A stretch of 52,441 nucleotides of DNA, taken from a virus. Positions within the stretch are counted from its first letter, which is position 1. Every line of letters begins with the position of its first letter. Of this stretch, positions 41,481 to 51,615 are shown one piece after another. Below the pieces are notes generated by a model that was not told where the DNA came from, did no database searches, and worked only from the letters and a program-made list of their open reading frames with translations. The stretch covers positions 1-52,441 of the IMG/VR virus record IMGVR_UViG_3300030333_005141, one strand, 5' to 3'. The position numbers were made by a program, and so were the translations under genes.

Positions 41481-42967
41481 ACTATGAAGAAGTCTACGCT
41501 AAGAAGCAAGCTCTTAAAAAGCTATTTAGCAATATTGCATTATTTGGGCGTACTTGCTTTCCTACTGCTCTTAGAAAGGCTACTCCACCTTTTCATCATG
41601 AAATTTATACTGCATTAAGAAATAGAAAACAAAAAAGAGTATTAATAGCTGCGCCTCGTGGTACTGCTAAATCTACAGTAACCAGCCTACTCCTTCCACT
41701 ACACCGCATAGCTTTTAAACACCAAGATGACGAGGAGTTCATCGTTATTATATCAGAATCACAGGCACAGTCTATTAATTTCTTATCACGTATTAAATAT
41801 CATTTAACTCATAGCGATAGATTTAAAGAACTTTTTGGTGATTTGGGGCCAAATACTGCTAAAAGATGGACAGCAACAGATGTTGTTACCGCTAATGGCG
41901 TTAGGATAGTAGCTGTAGGTACAGGACAAAGAGTTAGAGGTTTTATTGAAGGAGATACACGTCCTACACTTATTATAGTTGATGACTTTGAGTCGGAATT
42001 AAATGCATTTACACAAGAAGCTAGAGCAAAAAACAGGAAATGGATGACAGAAGCTGTAATACCATCATTATCTGATGACGGTAGGATAGTTATGATTGGT
42101 ACAGTTATATCAGAAGATTGTTTTCTTTATTGGGCAAAAGATTCTCCAGCATGGAAAACATTATGGTATTCTATTATAGAAGAAGACGGAACTCCTATAT
42201 GGCCAGAAAGATTCCCAGAAAGTAGAATTGCTCAAATAAAAGAAGAGTATAGCTCAGTAGGTAATATAAATGGATTCTATCAGGAGTATATGAATATTGC
42301 TCAATCTCCAGACGAGGCTCCCTTTAAACCAGAATGGATTAAACTTTACCAGCACACCTTCGAACGAAGAGAAGGTACTCCTTGTTTGGTGAAAGAAACA
42401 GGAGATGGCGAAGAAGTCATCCCTGTAGAGGTCTATGGAGGAGTAGACCCCGCATCTTCATTATCAGCAAGAGCAGACTTTTTTGTAATAGTAACAATAG
42501 GTATTGATTTTGAAGGAAACAAATATCTTATAGATCTATATAGGAAGCATGTTTCCCCAGCAGAACAACCAGATATTATTATAAATAAGTTTAAAAAGTT
42601 TAGACACCGTAAAATGAAAATTGAAACGGTGGCTTATCAGGAAGCCCTCAGGGCAGCCTGTAAGAAACGAATGTTAGAAGAGAATTTATACATTCCAGGA
42701 TTAGAAAAAGGTGTTAAACCTAGAACTCGTAAGAGTGAAAGGTTGCTATCATTAGTTCCTATGTTTGCTAAAGGCGAATTTTACTTTAGAAGTCAAGATA
42801 CAGAGGCACAAGCAGAGTTTTTATCTTACCCTAAAGGTAAACACGATGATGTTATGGATGCTGTGTGGACAGCTCTGGAAGGTTCTAGGCCATCTAGAAT
42901 CAAATCTTTAGATGGAGAAGAAAAAAAAGGAAAGCTAAAGAAAGTTCTTGATTGGATGACACTATAA
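41477..42967 (+). CDS. terL: Terminase large subunit
   Basis: A 496-residue protein, normal length. ATPase motor: Walker A APRGTAKST (59-67) and Walker B TLIIVDDFESE with the acidic pair at 169-170. C-terminal RNase H-like nuclease: GGVDPASS near 318 and HDDVMDAVW near 455 carry the metal-binding Asp residues. It cuts and pumps DNA into the prohead at the portal. AGGAAAC precedes the ATG. Phylogeny of this protein would be the best guide to packaging type (headful versus defined ends). Confidence 0.95.
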   Translation: MNYEEVYAKKQALKKLFSNIALFGRTCFPTALRKATPPFHHEIYTALRNRKQKRVLIAAPRGTAKSTVTSLLLPLHRIAFKHQDDEEFIVIISESQAQSINFLSRIKYHLTHSDRFKELFGDLGPNTAKRWTATDVVTANGVRIVAVGTGQRVRGFIEGDTRPTLIIVDDFESELNAFTQEARAKNRKWMTEAVIPSLSDDGRIVMIGTVISEDCFLYWAKDSPAWKTLWYSIIEEDGTPIWPERFPESRIAQIKEEYSSVGNINGFYQEYMNIAQSPDEAPFKPEWIKLYQHTFERREGTPCLVKETGDGEEVIPVEVYGGVDPASSLSARADFFVIVTIGIDFEGNKYLIDLYRKHVSPAEQPDIIINKFKKFRHRKMKIETVAYQEALRAACKKRMLEENLYIPGLEKGVKPRTRKSERLLSLVPMFAKGEFYFRSQDTEAQAEFLSYPKGKHDDVMDAVWTALEGSRPSRIKSLDGEEKKGKLKKVLDWMTL

Positions 42968-43012
42968 TAAGTATATTACATTGATTAGGTGAATCTAATT
43001 AAGGGGGTTTAA

Positions 43013-45376
43013 TTGGCATATAAGAGCAAAAAAGGCTCAAAAAAGATCGCAGAGGAAACGAAGCGATTATTTGACTTATATAAAAGAAAAAGAGAACATT
43101 GGGAAACTCAAGCTAGAGAAGACCAAGAATATAGACTTGGTAGACAATGGACTCAAGAGCAAGAAAAAGTTTTAAAATCTAGAGGGCAAGCCCCTATAGT
43201 TGTTAATAGAATACATCCAGCAGTAGAAACTGCAAAAGCAATGCTTTCTGCTAACAGACCATCATTTAAAGTGTCCCCAAGAGAAGATAGTGATACAAAA
43301 GTAGCAAACGTATTAAACGCCCTTTTATCTTATATGTACGATTTATCAGATGGTAGATCAGTTATAAGACAAGCTATTGATGATTACTATGTAACAGGTT
43401 TGGGATATGTAATGGTATATCAAAATCCACAAGCTGATGATGGAAAAGGTGAAGTTATGATAAAAGACATCGACCCCTTAGATGTCTATGTTGATCCTAA
43501 TTGTAGAGATATGTTTTTTGATGATGCAGAAAACATAATTATATCTAGAAACTTTACAAAAGAACAAGCTAAAGCATTGTATCCTCAATACGAAAACGCC
43601 ATTGATGCTGCAACTGGCTCTTACGAGTCTGACCAAATCTTTACAGGAAATACAGATAATACAGGTCTTACTTTTCCTGGAGATGTTGATACATTGGAAT
43701 CTGATGGAGAATCTGAATATGTTAGAGGTTATGAAAGATACTATAAAGTGTCTGAAAATATGTATAGAGTTTTTGAACGATATACTGGAAAAGAGTACAG
43801 ATTCGATGAAGAAGAGTTTCAACAATACATCAATCAATCAATTGGTATGCTCAATGGCGAAATATTTGAAGGTGACGCAATACAGCAAAAACAAGATCAT
43901 ACGAATGAATTAAAAAATACTGTAATGGAACAATCTCTTCAGGTTATAAATGAAGATATTCATAGAATGCAAGAAGAATTGGAAGTTTCTTATATCGAAA
44001 GAGAAAAAGAACTAACAGAAATGATGCAACAAGGTATGATTGTTCCAGAAAGAGCAGAATTAGAACTAGCAAATTTAAGAGAAGCTATTGATAAACAAGT
44101 TGATGATACAAAAACTGAAGCAATGGCTCAAGCTGGTCAAGCTGCTGAATTACCAGAAATTGAAATAATGACTAAAGCTCACCTTGTTAAAGAAGGTATG
44201 ATAGAAGTTGTTCCAATTTCTGTTAGATTAGTTAAACAATGTGTTGTAATAGGAGATAAACATATCTATTCAAGGATATTACCTACTAGTAATTATCCAA
44301 TAGTTCCTGTAGTTAACTTACATACTAGAACTCCATTTCCAATGAGTGATGTTAGAATGGTTAAAGGTTTACAGGATTTTATCAACAAAACAAGGTCGCT
44401 TATTATTGCTCATGCTACAACATCTACAAATATGAAGGTATTAGTTCCTTCTGGTAGTGTAGATATGGCTGAGTTTGAAGAAAAATGGGCACAACCTGGT
44501 GTTGGTATAGAAGTGGATTTCGATATGGGGCAACCTGTAGTTGCTAGTCCTTCTCCATTACCTAACGAACTATATCATAATGAACAGACGGCCAAAAACG
44601 ACATTGACCATCAGCTCGGTCTTTATGAAATGATGATGGGTAACTCACAAGCTGCCCCACAGACTTACAAAGCTACTATATCTTTGGATGAGTTTGGGCA
44701 AAGAAAAATTAAATCAAAATTAGCTGATATTGAAGGAGCATTAACTAGAGTAGCTAAAATTTCTATTCAAATGATGCAAGAACTATATCAGGAAGAAAAA
44801 ATATTTAGAGTTGTTCAAGCAAACAATTCTATTAGTGAATATGCAATAAATAAAAAATTATATGACGATAAAACTGATGAAATCAAAATTGCTAACGATA
44901 TAACTGTTGGTAAATATGATGTAGTATACGTATCAGGTTCAACACTTCCAAGTAATAGATATGCGGAACTTGAATTTTATATGGATGCCTACTCTAAAGG
45001 TTTAGTTGATCGTCAAGAAGTATTGAAGAAAACAGAAGTTTTCGATATGGAAGGAGTCCTTGAGAGAACCGATACTATAGCACAACTTGAGCAACAACTC
45101 GCAGAAGCGACAGAGCAAATCAAAGATTTATCTGGAGATATGCAAACGCTTACTAGAGAAAATGTTCACCTCAAACAAAAAGTTGAAGTTGAGAAGTTTA
45201 AATCTGATTTAGACAACACTTCAAATAAAGCTAAATTAGCGGGCACTCTATTTGAAAAAAGACTAGATGATAATTTATCTATGCTTAAAAAGGAGTTCAC
45301 TGATGCCGCCAAAGAAAATAAACCAGACGCACCTTCTTCAGCATCAAAGAAGCCGTCTAAAAAGAGGAAAAAATAG
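43013..45376 (+). CDS. Portal protein, P22-like
   Basis: A 787-residue protein. The N-terminal pattern HWETQAREDQEYRLGRQWT, then APIVVNRIHPAVETAKAML, is typical of P22-like portals, which are among the longest (about 700-800 residues). A long coiled coil sits near 300-370 and a helical, Lys-rich barrel-like C-terminus ends KKPSKKRKK. Start is TTG at 43013, with AAGGGGG upstream and no in-frame ATG nearby. It forms the dodecameric DNA gate. It fits podovirus morphology together with the nozzle, adaptor and ejection-type genes. Confidence 0.9.
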   Translation: MAYKSKKGSKKIAEETKRLFDLYKRKREHWETQAREDQEYRLGRQWTQEQEKVLKSRGQAPIVVNRIHPAVETAKAMLSANRPSFKVSPREDSDTKVANVLNALLSYMYDLSDGRSVIRQAIDDYYVTGLGYVMVYQNPQADDGKGEVMIKDIDPLDVYVDPNCRDMFFDDAENIIISRNFTKEQAKALYPQYENAIDAATGSYESDQIFTGNTDNTGLTFPGDVDTLESDGESEYVRGYERYYKVSENMYRVFERYTGKEYRFDEEEFQQYINQSIGMLNGEIFEGDAIQQKQDHTNELKNTVMEQSLQVINEDIHRMQEELEVSYIEREKELTEMMQQGMIVPERAELELANLREAIDKQVDDTKTEAMAQAGQAAELPEIEIMTKAHLVKEGMIEVVPISVRLVKQCVVIGDKHIYSRILPTSNYPIVPVVNLHTRTPFPMSDVRMVKGLQDFINKTRSLIIAHATTSTNMKVLVPSGSVDMAEFEEKWAQPGVGIEVDFDMGQPVVASPSPLPNELYHNEQTAKNDIDHQLGLYEMMMGNSQAAPQTYKATISLDEFGQRKIKSKLADIEGALTRVAKISIQMMQELYQEEKIFRVVQANNSISEYAINKKLYDDKTDEIKIANDITVGKYDVVYVSGSTLPSNRYAELEFYMDAYSKGLVDRQEVLKKTEVFDMEGVLERTDTIAQLEQQLAEATEQIKDLSGDMQTLTRENVHLKQKVEVEKFKSDLDNTSNKAKLAGTLFEKRLDDNLSMLKKEFTDAAKENKPDAPSSASKKPSKKRKK

Positions 45377-45378
45377 CA

Positions 45379-46347
45379 ATGGAAGCTAATAATAATACGG
45401 CTCCTGTGCCTGAAATTGAACAGGATTTACAGGATACCCCAACAACTAATGATAACTCATTTAATGATATGTTAGGATTACCTAATACAACAGAAGAAAC
45501 GGCCCCTCCTAAACACGAGGATACCCAACAACTTATTGAGAAAGAAGTAGCACCTCAACAAGATTTTTCTAATAATGAAGTCCCTAATAATAATGACCAA
45601 GTGAGGTATCAATATTGGCAGTCTAAAGCTGCTAAATTGCAGAATGAATTACAAGCTGTTAAAGATTATGCACCTATGGTGGATTATCTTCGTAACAATC
45701 CAGAGGCCGTACAGAACCTAACTCCAGGTGGTAAAGCACCTGAAGGTCAAGTACCCCAAAGTCAAGAGCAAGAGGAGTTTCCTCCTCCACCTGCTAAACC
45801 TGAGCAACCTGCTGGATTCTCAAGAGAGGAAGCTTTTAGTGATCCTGCAAGTGCATCTGCAAAACATTTAGATGAAGTTGAAAAATGGCGCGATGATATG
45901 CAACAATATAATCAACTAGCATCTCAATATGAAATTGCAGTAATGCGCGAAAATTACAACCAAAAGCTCGATAAATTCGAAAAGTTAGAGTTAGAGAGAA
46001 AAGCTTATGCTGAAAATGCTAAAAAAATGAATGATGTGAGACATTATGTTCATTCAAATTATGATTTAGGTGACAATGTAGATGATTTTATCAATACAAT
46101 GAATGATCCTAATTCATTAAATATGGATGAGCTTGTTGCTTACTATAAATTCAAAAAAGGAATGGTAGCACCTACTAATGTAAATAATGCTACAGCTCCT
46201 TCAAGTAATTTTCAGCAAGTAAAAAGAGCACAGTCTGTACCAACACCTATGGGGGTTCAGCCAGCTCAAAGTAACGCTCCTACTGACGCTAGTGAAGGAT
46301 TTATGGATTTGCTTATTAATAATGACAAACACAACAATATCCTTTAA
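45379..46347 (+). CDS. Scaffolding-like protein
   Basis: A 322-residue acidic, Gln/Pro/Asn-rich protein with a central helix (LASQYEIAVMRENYNQKLDKFEKLELERKA region, about 175-215) and disordered ends. Position between portal and major capsid genes plus this composition fit a scaffold, which directs shell assembly and leaves before packaging. No protease motif is seen. It starts 3 bases after the portal stop. Confidence 0.75.
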   Translation: MEANNNTAPVPEIEQDLQDTPTTNDNSFNDMLGLPNTTEETAPPKHEDTQQLIEKEVAPQQDFSNNEVPNNNDQVRYQYWQSKAAKLQNELQAVKDYAPMVDYLRNNPEAVQNLTPGGKAPEGQVPQSQEQEEFPPPPAKPEQPAGFSREEAFSDPASASAKHLDEVEKWRDDMQQYNQLASQYEIAVMRENYNQKLDKFEKLELERKAYAENAKKMNDVRHYVHSNYDLGDNVDDFINTMNDPNSLNMDELVAYYKFKKGMVAPTNVNNATAPSSNFQQVKRAQSVPTPMGVQPAQSNAPTDASEGFMDLLINNDKHNNIL

Positions 46348-46358
46348 GGAGGAATAAA

Positions 46359-47870
46359 ATGGCAAACTTAAAAACAAGTACTCCGTCTACTGCCTTTAAT
46401 ACGCAGGGTGGCCCAGCCATAGATAATATAAGAAGAACGTTTGGCATTGGTGATAAGGTTGCGGAATTAGCTCCAGAAACATCAATTTTCTTCTCATATT
46501 TATCTAAGTTAGGTAAAAAACCTATTGATGAGACAGTATGGAGACCACTAGAATATAGAAACCAATGGCAAAGACGTAATTTTACTGCTATCCAAAAGAA
46601 AGTATCTGACGCTAACTCAGACTGGGTAGATGTAACAGCTGTTAATGCTTCAGGTTCAGGCGCTGATGCGGCTACTCACGTATTCTTTGAATGTGATTAC
46701 AACCACCAAGGTAAAGTACTAAAAGGTGGAACTGAAATGGGTACTAATACTACTGGTAACTATTCACCAATCTTCTTAACAAAAAATCAAGTTCTTAGAA
46801 TTGATGGCGTAGCATATAAATTAACTGCTGAGCCTGTAATTTTAAAACATGATGGAACTAACTGGAACGAAGATACTTCAGGCGATAAAGGTATCGCTCG
46901 AGGTGGTGTTGCTGTTGTGCCTATTGCTAATTTAGTAGTTATTTCTAGTAACTCAGCAATTACTGCAGCGGTAGAAGCTTGGTCTAAAAAAGGTCAAGTG
47001 ATGGGTTCTCAATGGGATGAGGCTTCAGGCGCTCCAGAAGGTTTCAGAGATGAGCTTTCTAGTGCAGAGTTTTATACTCAGATATTCAAAACAGCTGTAC
47101 CATTAATGAGTGGTTCAATGATGGCTACTAAATACAGAGGCTACGCTAATGAGTGGCAACGTATTTATGCAGAGCATCTTAAAGCACACAAAATGGATCT
47201 AGAAAATGCTTTCTTATTTGGTTATGGAAAGTACAATACTGCTGATACTAGAACATCTTGGGGTATAATACCTTTCTTAGAAGCGCAAGGTGGTAAAAGA
47301 TACCAGTTTGACTATGATGGTGGAACTGCTGCTCCTGTTACTAATGATGCTACTTATGACATTAAAGCTGGATTTAACTACGATGGTGTAGTTGATGTTA
47401 TGGATGATTTCATGAGTTATGAATCTGGAAATAGTGGCAAAAAACTATGTTTAACATCTAGAAAAGTTATCAATAACTTACATAAAATGGGTGACGGCAA
47501 CTTCTTGTCTAATTCATTTAGTAAATCTGATGGCTCTGCAACTAACAACAAAGAAGTATTTGCTGCTAGTTTAAATGTTAAACCTTCAAGCTTTATGCCT
47601 ATCGATATTACTTCAATATCAACTTCTTATGGATCTATGAATTTCGTAGCACATCCATTATTTAGAAATGATATGGAAGATAAAGCGGTATGTATCGACC
47701 TTGGAAACGTATCTTACAGACCATTAAGTGGAAACGGAGTATCTCGTGATACATTCGTTGAAACTAATGTTCAAGGTAATGATATTGACGGCAGAAAAGA
47801 CATGATTATAACAGAAGCTGGTTTAGAGGTAATGTTACCTGAAACTCACGCTGTTATTGATTTTGTTTAA
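46359..47870 (+). CDS. Major capsid protein
   Basis: A 503-residue protein with the strongest ribosome site in the genome (AAGGAGGAATAAA), as expected for the most abundant virion protein. It follows portal and scaffold in the standard order and is followed by a stable terminator-like hairpin. N-terminal helical arm, then mixed alpha/beta; an HK97-type fold is presumed. Size is larger than a simple HK97 shell protein, allowing an inserted domain. Confidence 0.85.
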   Translation: MANLKTSTPSTAFNTQGGPAIDNIRRTFGIGDKVAELAPETSIFFSYLSKLGKKPIDETVWRPLEYRNQWQRRNFTAIQKKVSDANSDWVDVTAVNASGSGADAATHVFFECDYNHQGKVLKGGTEMGTNTTGNYSPIFLTKNQVLRIDGVAYKLTAEPVILKHDGTNWNEDTSGDKGIARGGVAVVPIANLVVISSNSAITAAVEAWSKKGQVMGSQWDEASGAPEGFRDELSSAEFYTQIFKTAVPLMSGSMMATKYRGYANEWQRIYAEHLKAHKMDLENAFLFGYGKYNTADTRTSWGIIPFLEAQGGKRYQFDYDGGTAAPVTNDATYDIKAGFNYDGVVDVMDDFMSYESGNSGKKLCLTSRKVINNLHKMGDGNFLSNSFSKSDGSATNNKEVFAASLNVKPSSFMPIDITSISTSYGSMNFVAHPLFRNDMEDKAVCIDLGNVSYRPLSGNGVSRDTFVETNVQGNDIDGRKDMIITEAGLEVMLPETHAVIDFV

Positions 47871-47886
47871 TCTATAACGTAAAAAT

Positions 47887-47911
47887 GAGCCCCTGCTTTG
47901 TGTGGGGGCTC
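47887..47911 (+). terminator. Hairpin after the capsid gene
   Basis: GAGCCCC pairs with GGGGCTC around an 11-base loop. No U-run follows (TAAAAC), so it may trim or stabilise the capsid mRNA or terminate partly. Confidence 0.55.
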
Positions 47912-47928
47912 TAAAACATTGGGGAATT

Positions 47929-48699
47929 ATGGCAAATTTTAAAACACGAGTTCTAGGAATATTAGGGCAAGACAATAGCGATTACTTATCAGATATAGCA
48001 GATATGCCTGGCATAGTTACTAATTCTTTATGGGAAATGGCTCAAGTATTACCAACACAATTTTTATTATCAGAATCAGTTTCGAATCCAGTAGATATTG
48101 AAAATTTAACTAATGGTCAAACAGCTCCTTCTGATGACGTAGATATTGCTGATACTATAGTATTGCTTGTAATTAGAGTTTCTGCTGGTCCTCATATAGT
48201 AAACAGTGAAAACAATATAACTGAAGAAGTATATCTTACAAGACCTTGTAAACAAATAAATATAGAAGAAAGCCATAAAGCGTTAGATTCTAATAGCATA
48301 TATTTTGCTACTGACTTATCTCCAGTTTATTGGATTGAAAATGGAAACAAATTAAAAACTGCCCCTGCAACTACAGGATATACTGCAAATAGTGGGGTTC
48401 CTAATGGTTTAATTATGCCTGATGGAAAAAGTGGATTAAATCTGTACAAATATACTAGACAGGTGTTTACAGATGCAACTTGGGAAACTGCAAGTAGTTT
48501 TACAGGTATTCCAGAAGGCACTGAAGATTTAATTTGCAAAAGAATAGCAGTAGAAGTTCTTAATCAAAAGATACTTAATGCAGGGACACAAGATGAAGAT
48601 CAAGAAATAGTTCAGATTTTACAAGCTAATAGAACATTATTATCTGAAGATATTGGAAATCAAGTAAAACTTTTAAATGATCTTTGGGAGACTAAATGA
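47929..48699 (+). CDS. Head/tail structural protein
   Basis: A 256-residue protein. Start ATG 47929 with GGGGAATT; the longer frame from 47902 would begin inside the terminator hairpin. Residues 15-45 (DIADMPGIVTNSLWEMAQVLP) form a pattern I know from marine phage virion proteins of unknown role. It lies between capsid and adaptor genes, so a connector or head completion role is likely. Confidence 0.65.
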   Translation: MANFKTRVLGILGQDNSDYLSDIADMPGIVTNSLWEMAQVLPTQFLLSESVSNPVDIENLTNGQTAPSDDVDIADTIVLLVIRVSAGPHIVNSENNITEEVYLTRPCKQINIEESHKALDSNSIYFATDLSPVYWIENGNKLKTAPATTGYTANSGVPNGLIMPDGKSGLNLYKYTRQVFTDATWETASSFTGIPEGTEDLICKRIAVEVLNQKILNAGTQDEDQEIVQILQANRTLLSEDIGNQVKLLNDLWETK

Positions 48700-48965
48700 C
48701 ACAAAAAGAGCTTATAGAAATTATACAACAACATCACCCTAAAACTGGTGAAACTTTAATTAGAAAGGCTTTAAATAGAGCCCAAGATGATTTTGCAGCA
48801 AAAACTAGTATAGTTGAAGTTGCTACAGATGGAACAGATGTTACTGTAGCTGGCCAAAGATATTATAGTTTACCTCCTGAATTATTAGAATTAAAAAGAG
48901 TTGAATTAGGCAATATTTCAATTAAAAGATTAATATTTAAACCTATAGAAGGAGATATTACATAA
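48696..48965 (+). CDS. Head-tail adaptor, N-terminal part
   Basis: An 89-residue protein whose helix-rich start (LIRKALNRAQDDFAAKT) and the pattern YYSLPPELLELKRVEL resemble P22 gp4/T7 gp11-type adaptors that sit under the portal. It ends abruptly at KPIEGDIT with a TAATG overlap to the next gene, which looks like the missing second half. Confidence 0.65.
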   Translation: MTQKELIEIIQQHHPKTGETLIRKALNRAQDDFAAKTSIVEVATDGTDVTVAGQRYYSLPPELLELKRVELGNISIKRLIFKPIEGDIT

Positions 48966-49351
48966 TGGCTTCAATAGATTATAGAGATAAATATTTTTAC
49001 TTTGTAGATGACCATAGATTAGGGTTAGTAGAAAATAAAACAACTGTTAGTGTAAATGACCCTAATTATCAAAGTATTCAAAAGGCAGGAGAAAGCATAA
49101 GATTATTTTATGTTAGTAGACCTATACCTTTTGGTTCAGATTTAACAAAAAGTAGTGAAATACCTGACCAATTTCATGAAGCTTTAACTTATAAAGTAAT
49201 ATCAGATTTGTACAAATTACCAGGAGATTCCTTTAATTTGCAATTAGCAGGATATTATGATCAACAATATATGCTAGCTATTAGGGAAGCTAAAAAATAT
49301 GCTTCTAAACATAGACAATCAGGAGGGGTTATTACACCTATAGATTATTAA
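48965..49351 (+). CDS. Head-tail adaptor, C-terminal part
   Basis: A 128-residue protein with YRDKYFYFVDDHRLGLVENK, then IRLFYVSRPIPF, then EIPDQFHEALTYKVISDLYKL: the usual second half of the adaptor family. Together with the preceding gene it makes a normal-sized adaptor of about 215 residues. Either a naturally split gene with TAATG coupling or a frameshift. Confidence 0.65.
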   Translation: MASIDYRDKYFYFVDDHRLGLVENKTTVSVNDPNYQSIQKAGESIRLFYVSRPIPFGSDLTKSSEIPDQFHEALTYKVISDLYKLPGDSFNLQLAGYYDQQYMLAIREAKKYASKHRQSGGVITPIDY

Positions 49352-49692
49352 TGGCATTTAACAGAGCAAATATATCAACAACAAGTACTTTTGAAAGAAG
49401 TGGAGCAATAACTACTAGTGATACTCCTGCTTTTCAACTTTGGAGCAATGTATCTAATCCTGCTTTACAAAAATGGGATTTAGGTAAAGGTTTTACATTA
49501 GATACTAATAGCACAACAAAAGAATTAAATTTTAATTATAACAATGAAGTGATCCTGACTATCGCTAGTACAGGACTTAGCAATTTTGAACAAACTACAT
49601 TAAACCTAAACAATTATAATTCATTCCCATTATCTGGACAGATGGGGGAAATGGCAAATGTTCAAGGTTCTTTGTATGTTTGGACAGATTAA
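49351..49692 (+). CDS. Small structural protein
   Basis: A 113-residue polar beta-rich protein starting in a TAATG overlap. Asn/Thr/Ser-rich like fibre or decoration proteins. No family is recognised. Confidence 0.6.
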   Translation: MAFNRANISTTSTFERSGAITTSDTPAFQLWSNVSNPALQKWDLGKGFTLDTNSTTKELNFNYNNEVILTIASTGLSNFEQTTLNLNNYNSFPLSGQMGEMANVQGSLYVWTD

Positions 49693-49705
49693 AGGAGAGT
49701 AAATA

Positions 49706-50839
49706 ATGGCAACATGGAAAAAAGTCTTAACTGAGGCAGACATTTTAGATGAAGACAATATGTCCTCAGACTCGGCAACGGCAGTTGCCAGTCAACAATC
49801 AATAAAAGCATATGTAGATGCAAGCATTCCAACAGAAGCAACTAATGTTACTGTTACTGGAAATAACAGTACAGATGAAACTGTATATTTAACATTTGTA
49901 GATGGCTCAACAGGTACGCAAGGTATAGAAACAGATACAAACTTAATTTATAATCCTAGTAGTAATATGTTAGAAGCAGGTATTTTTAATGGTACTATAA
50001 AAATTGCTGGCCACACAATGAATGATATTGATATTACATCTGAAGCGACAGATGCAGATGATCATTTAATGAGTGCTGCAGCAATAAAAGCAAGAATAGA
50101 TGATTTAAAATCAGCAACTACATTTAATATAGCAGCAGATTCAGACGCTGCTAATCTAAATGTAGATTCAAAAATAGTTGTACATGATGAAACAATGACA
50201 TTTACAGGTGGAACAGCAATTGATACCACAGTAACTGGAGGACAAACCATTACATTTGATCTTGATTTGTCAGAATTAGGAAATCAAGGTAGTTGCACTA
50301 TTGGTTCTGATTATATTGCAATGACTATAGGTGGAGCAACCGCTAAAATGGCTCCGAAAAATCTATTTCAAGAAATGGATCAGTTTACAGGAGATGATAC
50401 TTTAAGTATTGGTGATGCTGGAAATGATATGACTTTGAATCTAAGAGGTAACGTTACTGTTGGAGGAAATTTAACTGTAAACGGAGGTACTACAACAATT
50501 AGTACTACACAATTAGTTGTTGAAGACGAAAAAATTATATTAGGTAAACCTGATTCTGATTTTGCAGATGATGCTGCTGCAGTTAGTGCAAATAGTGGTG
50601 GTGGTATAGCATTAGTTACAGATTCTCAAACTGCTTCAAATTATGCTCAGCTTACTTGGATAACTGGTAAAAATCAAACAGGTTGGTGTGTAGAAGCAAA
50701 TCAAAGTTCAGATGTATATGAAATCGCTAGCATGGGCTATTCAAATAATAGTGCCCCAGGAAATTCTGATGATGAAAATGGAGTTGGTGGATTTATATTT
50801 GATACAGGCACAGATACATTATATATAAGAACAGCGTAA
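49706..50839 (+). CDS. Fibre-like virion protein with MATWKKVL start
   Basis: A 377-residue protein. N-terminal MATWKKVLTEADI is a start I associate with structural proteins of marine phages; repeats such as NVTVGGNLTVNGGTTTIST and VVEDEKIILGKPDSDF are typical fibre or baseplate beta-helix segments. It probably forms a trimeric side fibre or surface fibre. AAAGGAGAGTAAATA precedes the ATG. A second gene (51039) shares the MATWK-VL start. Confidence 0.7.
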   Translation: MATWKKVLTEADILDEDNMSSDSATAVASQQSIKAYVDASIPTEATNVTVTGNNSTDETVYLTFVDGSTGTQGIETDTNLIYNPSSNMLEAGIFNGTIKIAGHTMNDIDITSEATDADDHLMSAAAIKARIDDLKSATTFNIAADSDAANLNVDSKIVVHDETMTFTGGTAIDTTVTGGQTITFDLDLSELGNQGSCTIGSDYIAMTIGGATAKMAPKNLFQEMDQFTGDDTLSIGDAGNDMTLNLRGNVTVGGNLTVNGGTTTISTTQLVVEDEKIILGKPDSDFADDAAAVSANSGGGIALVTDSQTASNYAQLTWITGKNQTGWCVEANQSSDVYEIASMGYSNNSAPGNSDDENGVGGFIFDTGTDTLYIRTA

Positions 50840-50853
50840 AAAAAGGAGTATAA

Positions 50854-51039
50854 ATGGGGAGCCAGTTTATTGCAAAAACTGAAAGTAAGTTGCAATTTAG
50901 TATTGAAGAAGCTGATTTATTATTAAAGATAATTAATGAAGCACAATTTAGTGGTGGACAAGTAAAAGTAGCCGCAGAACTAATAACTAAAGTCTTAGGA
51001 ATACACAAGAAATTAGTTAAAAATAAATTGGAGTTTTAA
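50854..51039 (+). CDS. Small helical hypothetical protein
   Basis: A 61-residue protein (IEEADLLLKIINEAQFSGGQV, then AAELITKVLGIHKKLV), strongly helical, with AAAAGGAGTATAA before the ATG. Its stop overlaps the next ATG in TAATG. Possibly a fibre chaperone or assembly protein; not recognised. Confidence 0.65.
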   Translation: MGSQFIAKTESKLQFSIEEADLLLKIINEAQFSGGQVKVAAELITKVLGIHKKLVKNKLEF

Positions 51040-51602
51040 TGGCAACTTGGAAACAGGTATTAAAAGATGGAGATGAAAGACGTACTGTTCATATTAATGG
51101 TAGGTTTGGTCTTAGAGAATCAAGTTATTATCTTATTAATGGTACTGGCGCTTGGCTTTGTAATTCTAAAGACAATGTTGAAACAGAAGATATTCCTCTT
51201 GCTATTTTTGCTAACCCTTATAACTCAGATATAGACTATACTGTAGATAAAGCTGAAGTTAGATTTGCTACTAGCAGTAGTATAGCAATAAATTCTAGTT
51301 TTGAAGTTAATTTTAAAAGACTGGGTGATGCTGATTACACTACTGGAACTAGTGATAATACAACTCATGACCTTGATACTATGTGGGAAACAAGCAAATC
51401 TCCATTAAATCAAAATAGAATAGAAATGGTAGGAGGAGCAGGTCTTGTTAATGCTAACGGTCAATTTACAGCTGCAGGAACTGTTTTAGACCCAGGAGAC
51501 GCTTTATATTGTATAGTTAAAGCAGAACATGGCCTAGTAGGAACACCTTTTACTTATTATGCTCTTTCAATTATGTTAGAATTAAAAATGTCAAGAAATT
51601 AA
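51039..51602 (+). CDS. Structural protein with MATWKQVL start
   Basis: A 187-residue beta-rich protein. It shares the MATWK(K/Q)VL opening with the 49706 protein, suggesting a common attachment peptide on the virion. The rest is jelly-roll-like, with no known motif; a fibre tip or decoration role is possible. Confidence 0.65.
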   Translation: MATWKQVLKDGDERRTVHINGRFGLRESSYYLINGTGAWLCNSKDNVETEDIPLAIFANPYNSDIDYTVDKAEVRFATSSSIAINSSFEVNFKRLGDADYTTGTSDNTTHDLDTMWETSKSPLNQNRIEMVGGAGLVNANGQFTAAGTVLDPGDALYCIVKAEHGLVGTPFTYYALSIMLELKMSRN

Positions 51603-51615
51603 AACAGGGGATAAA

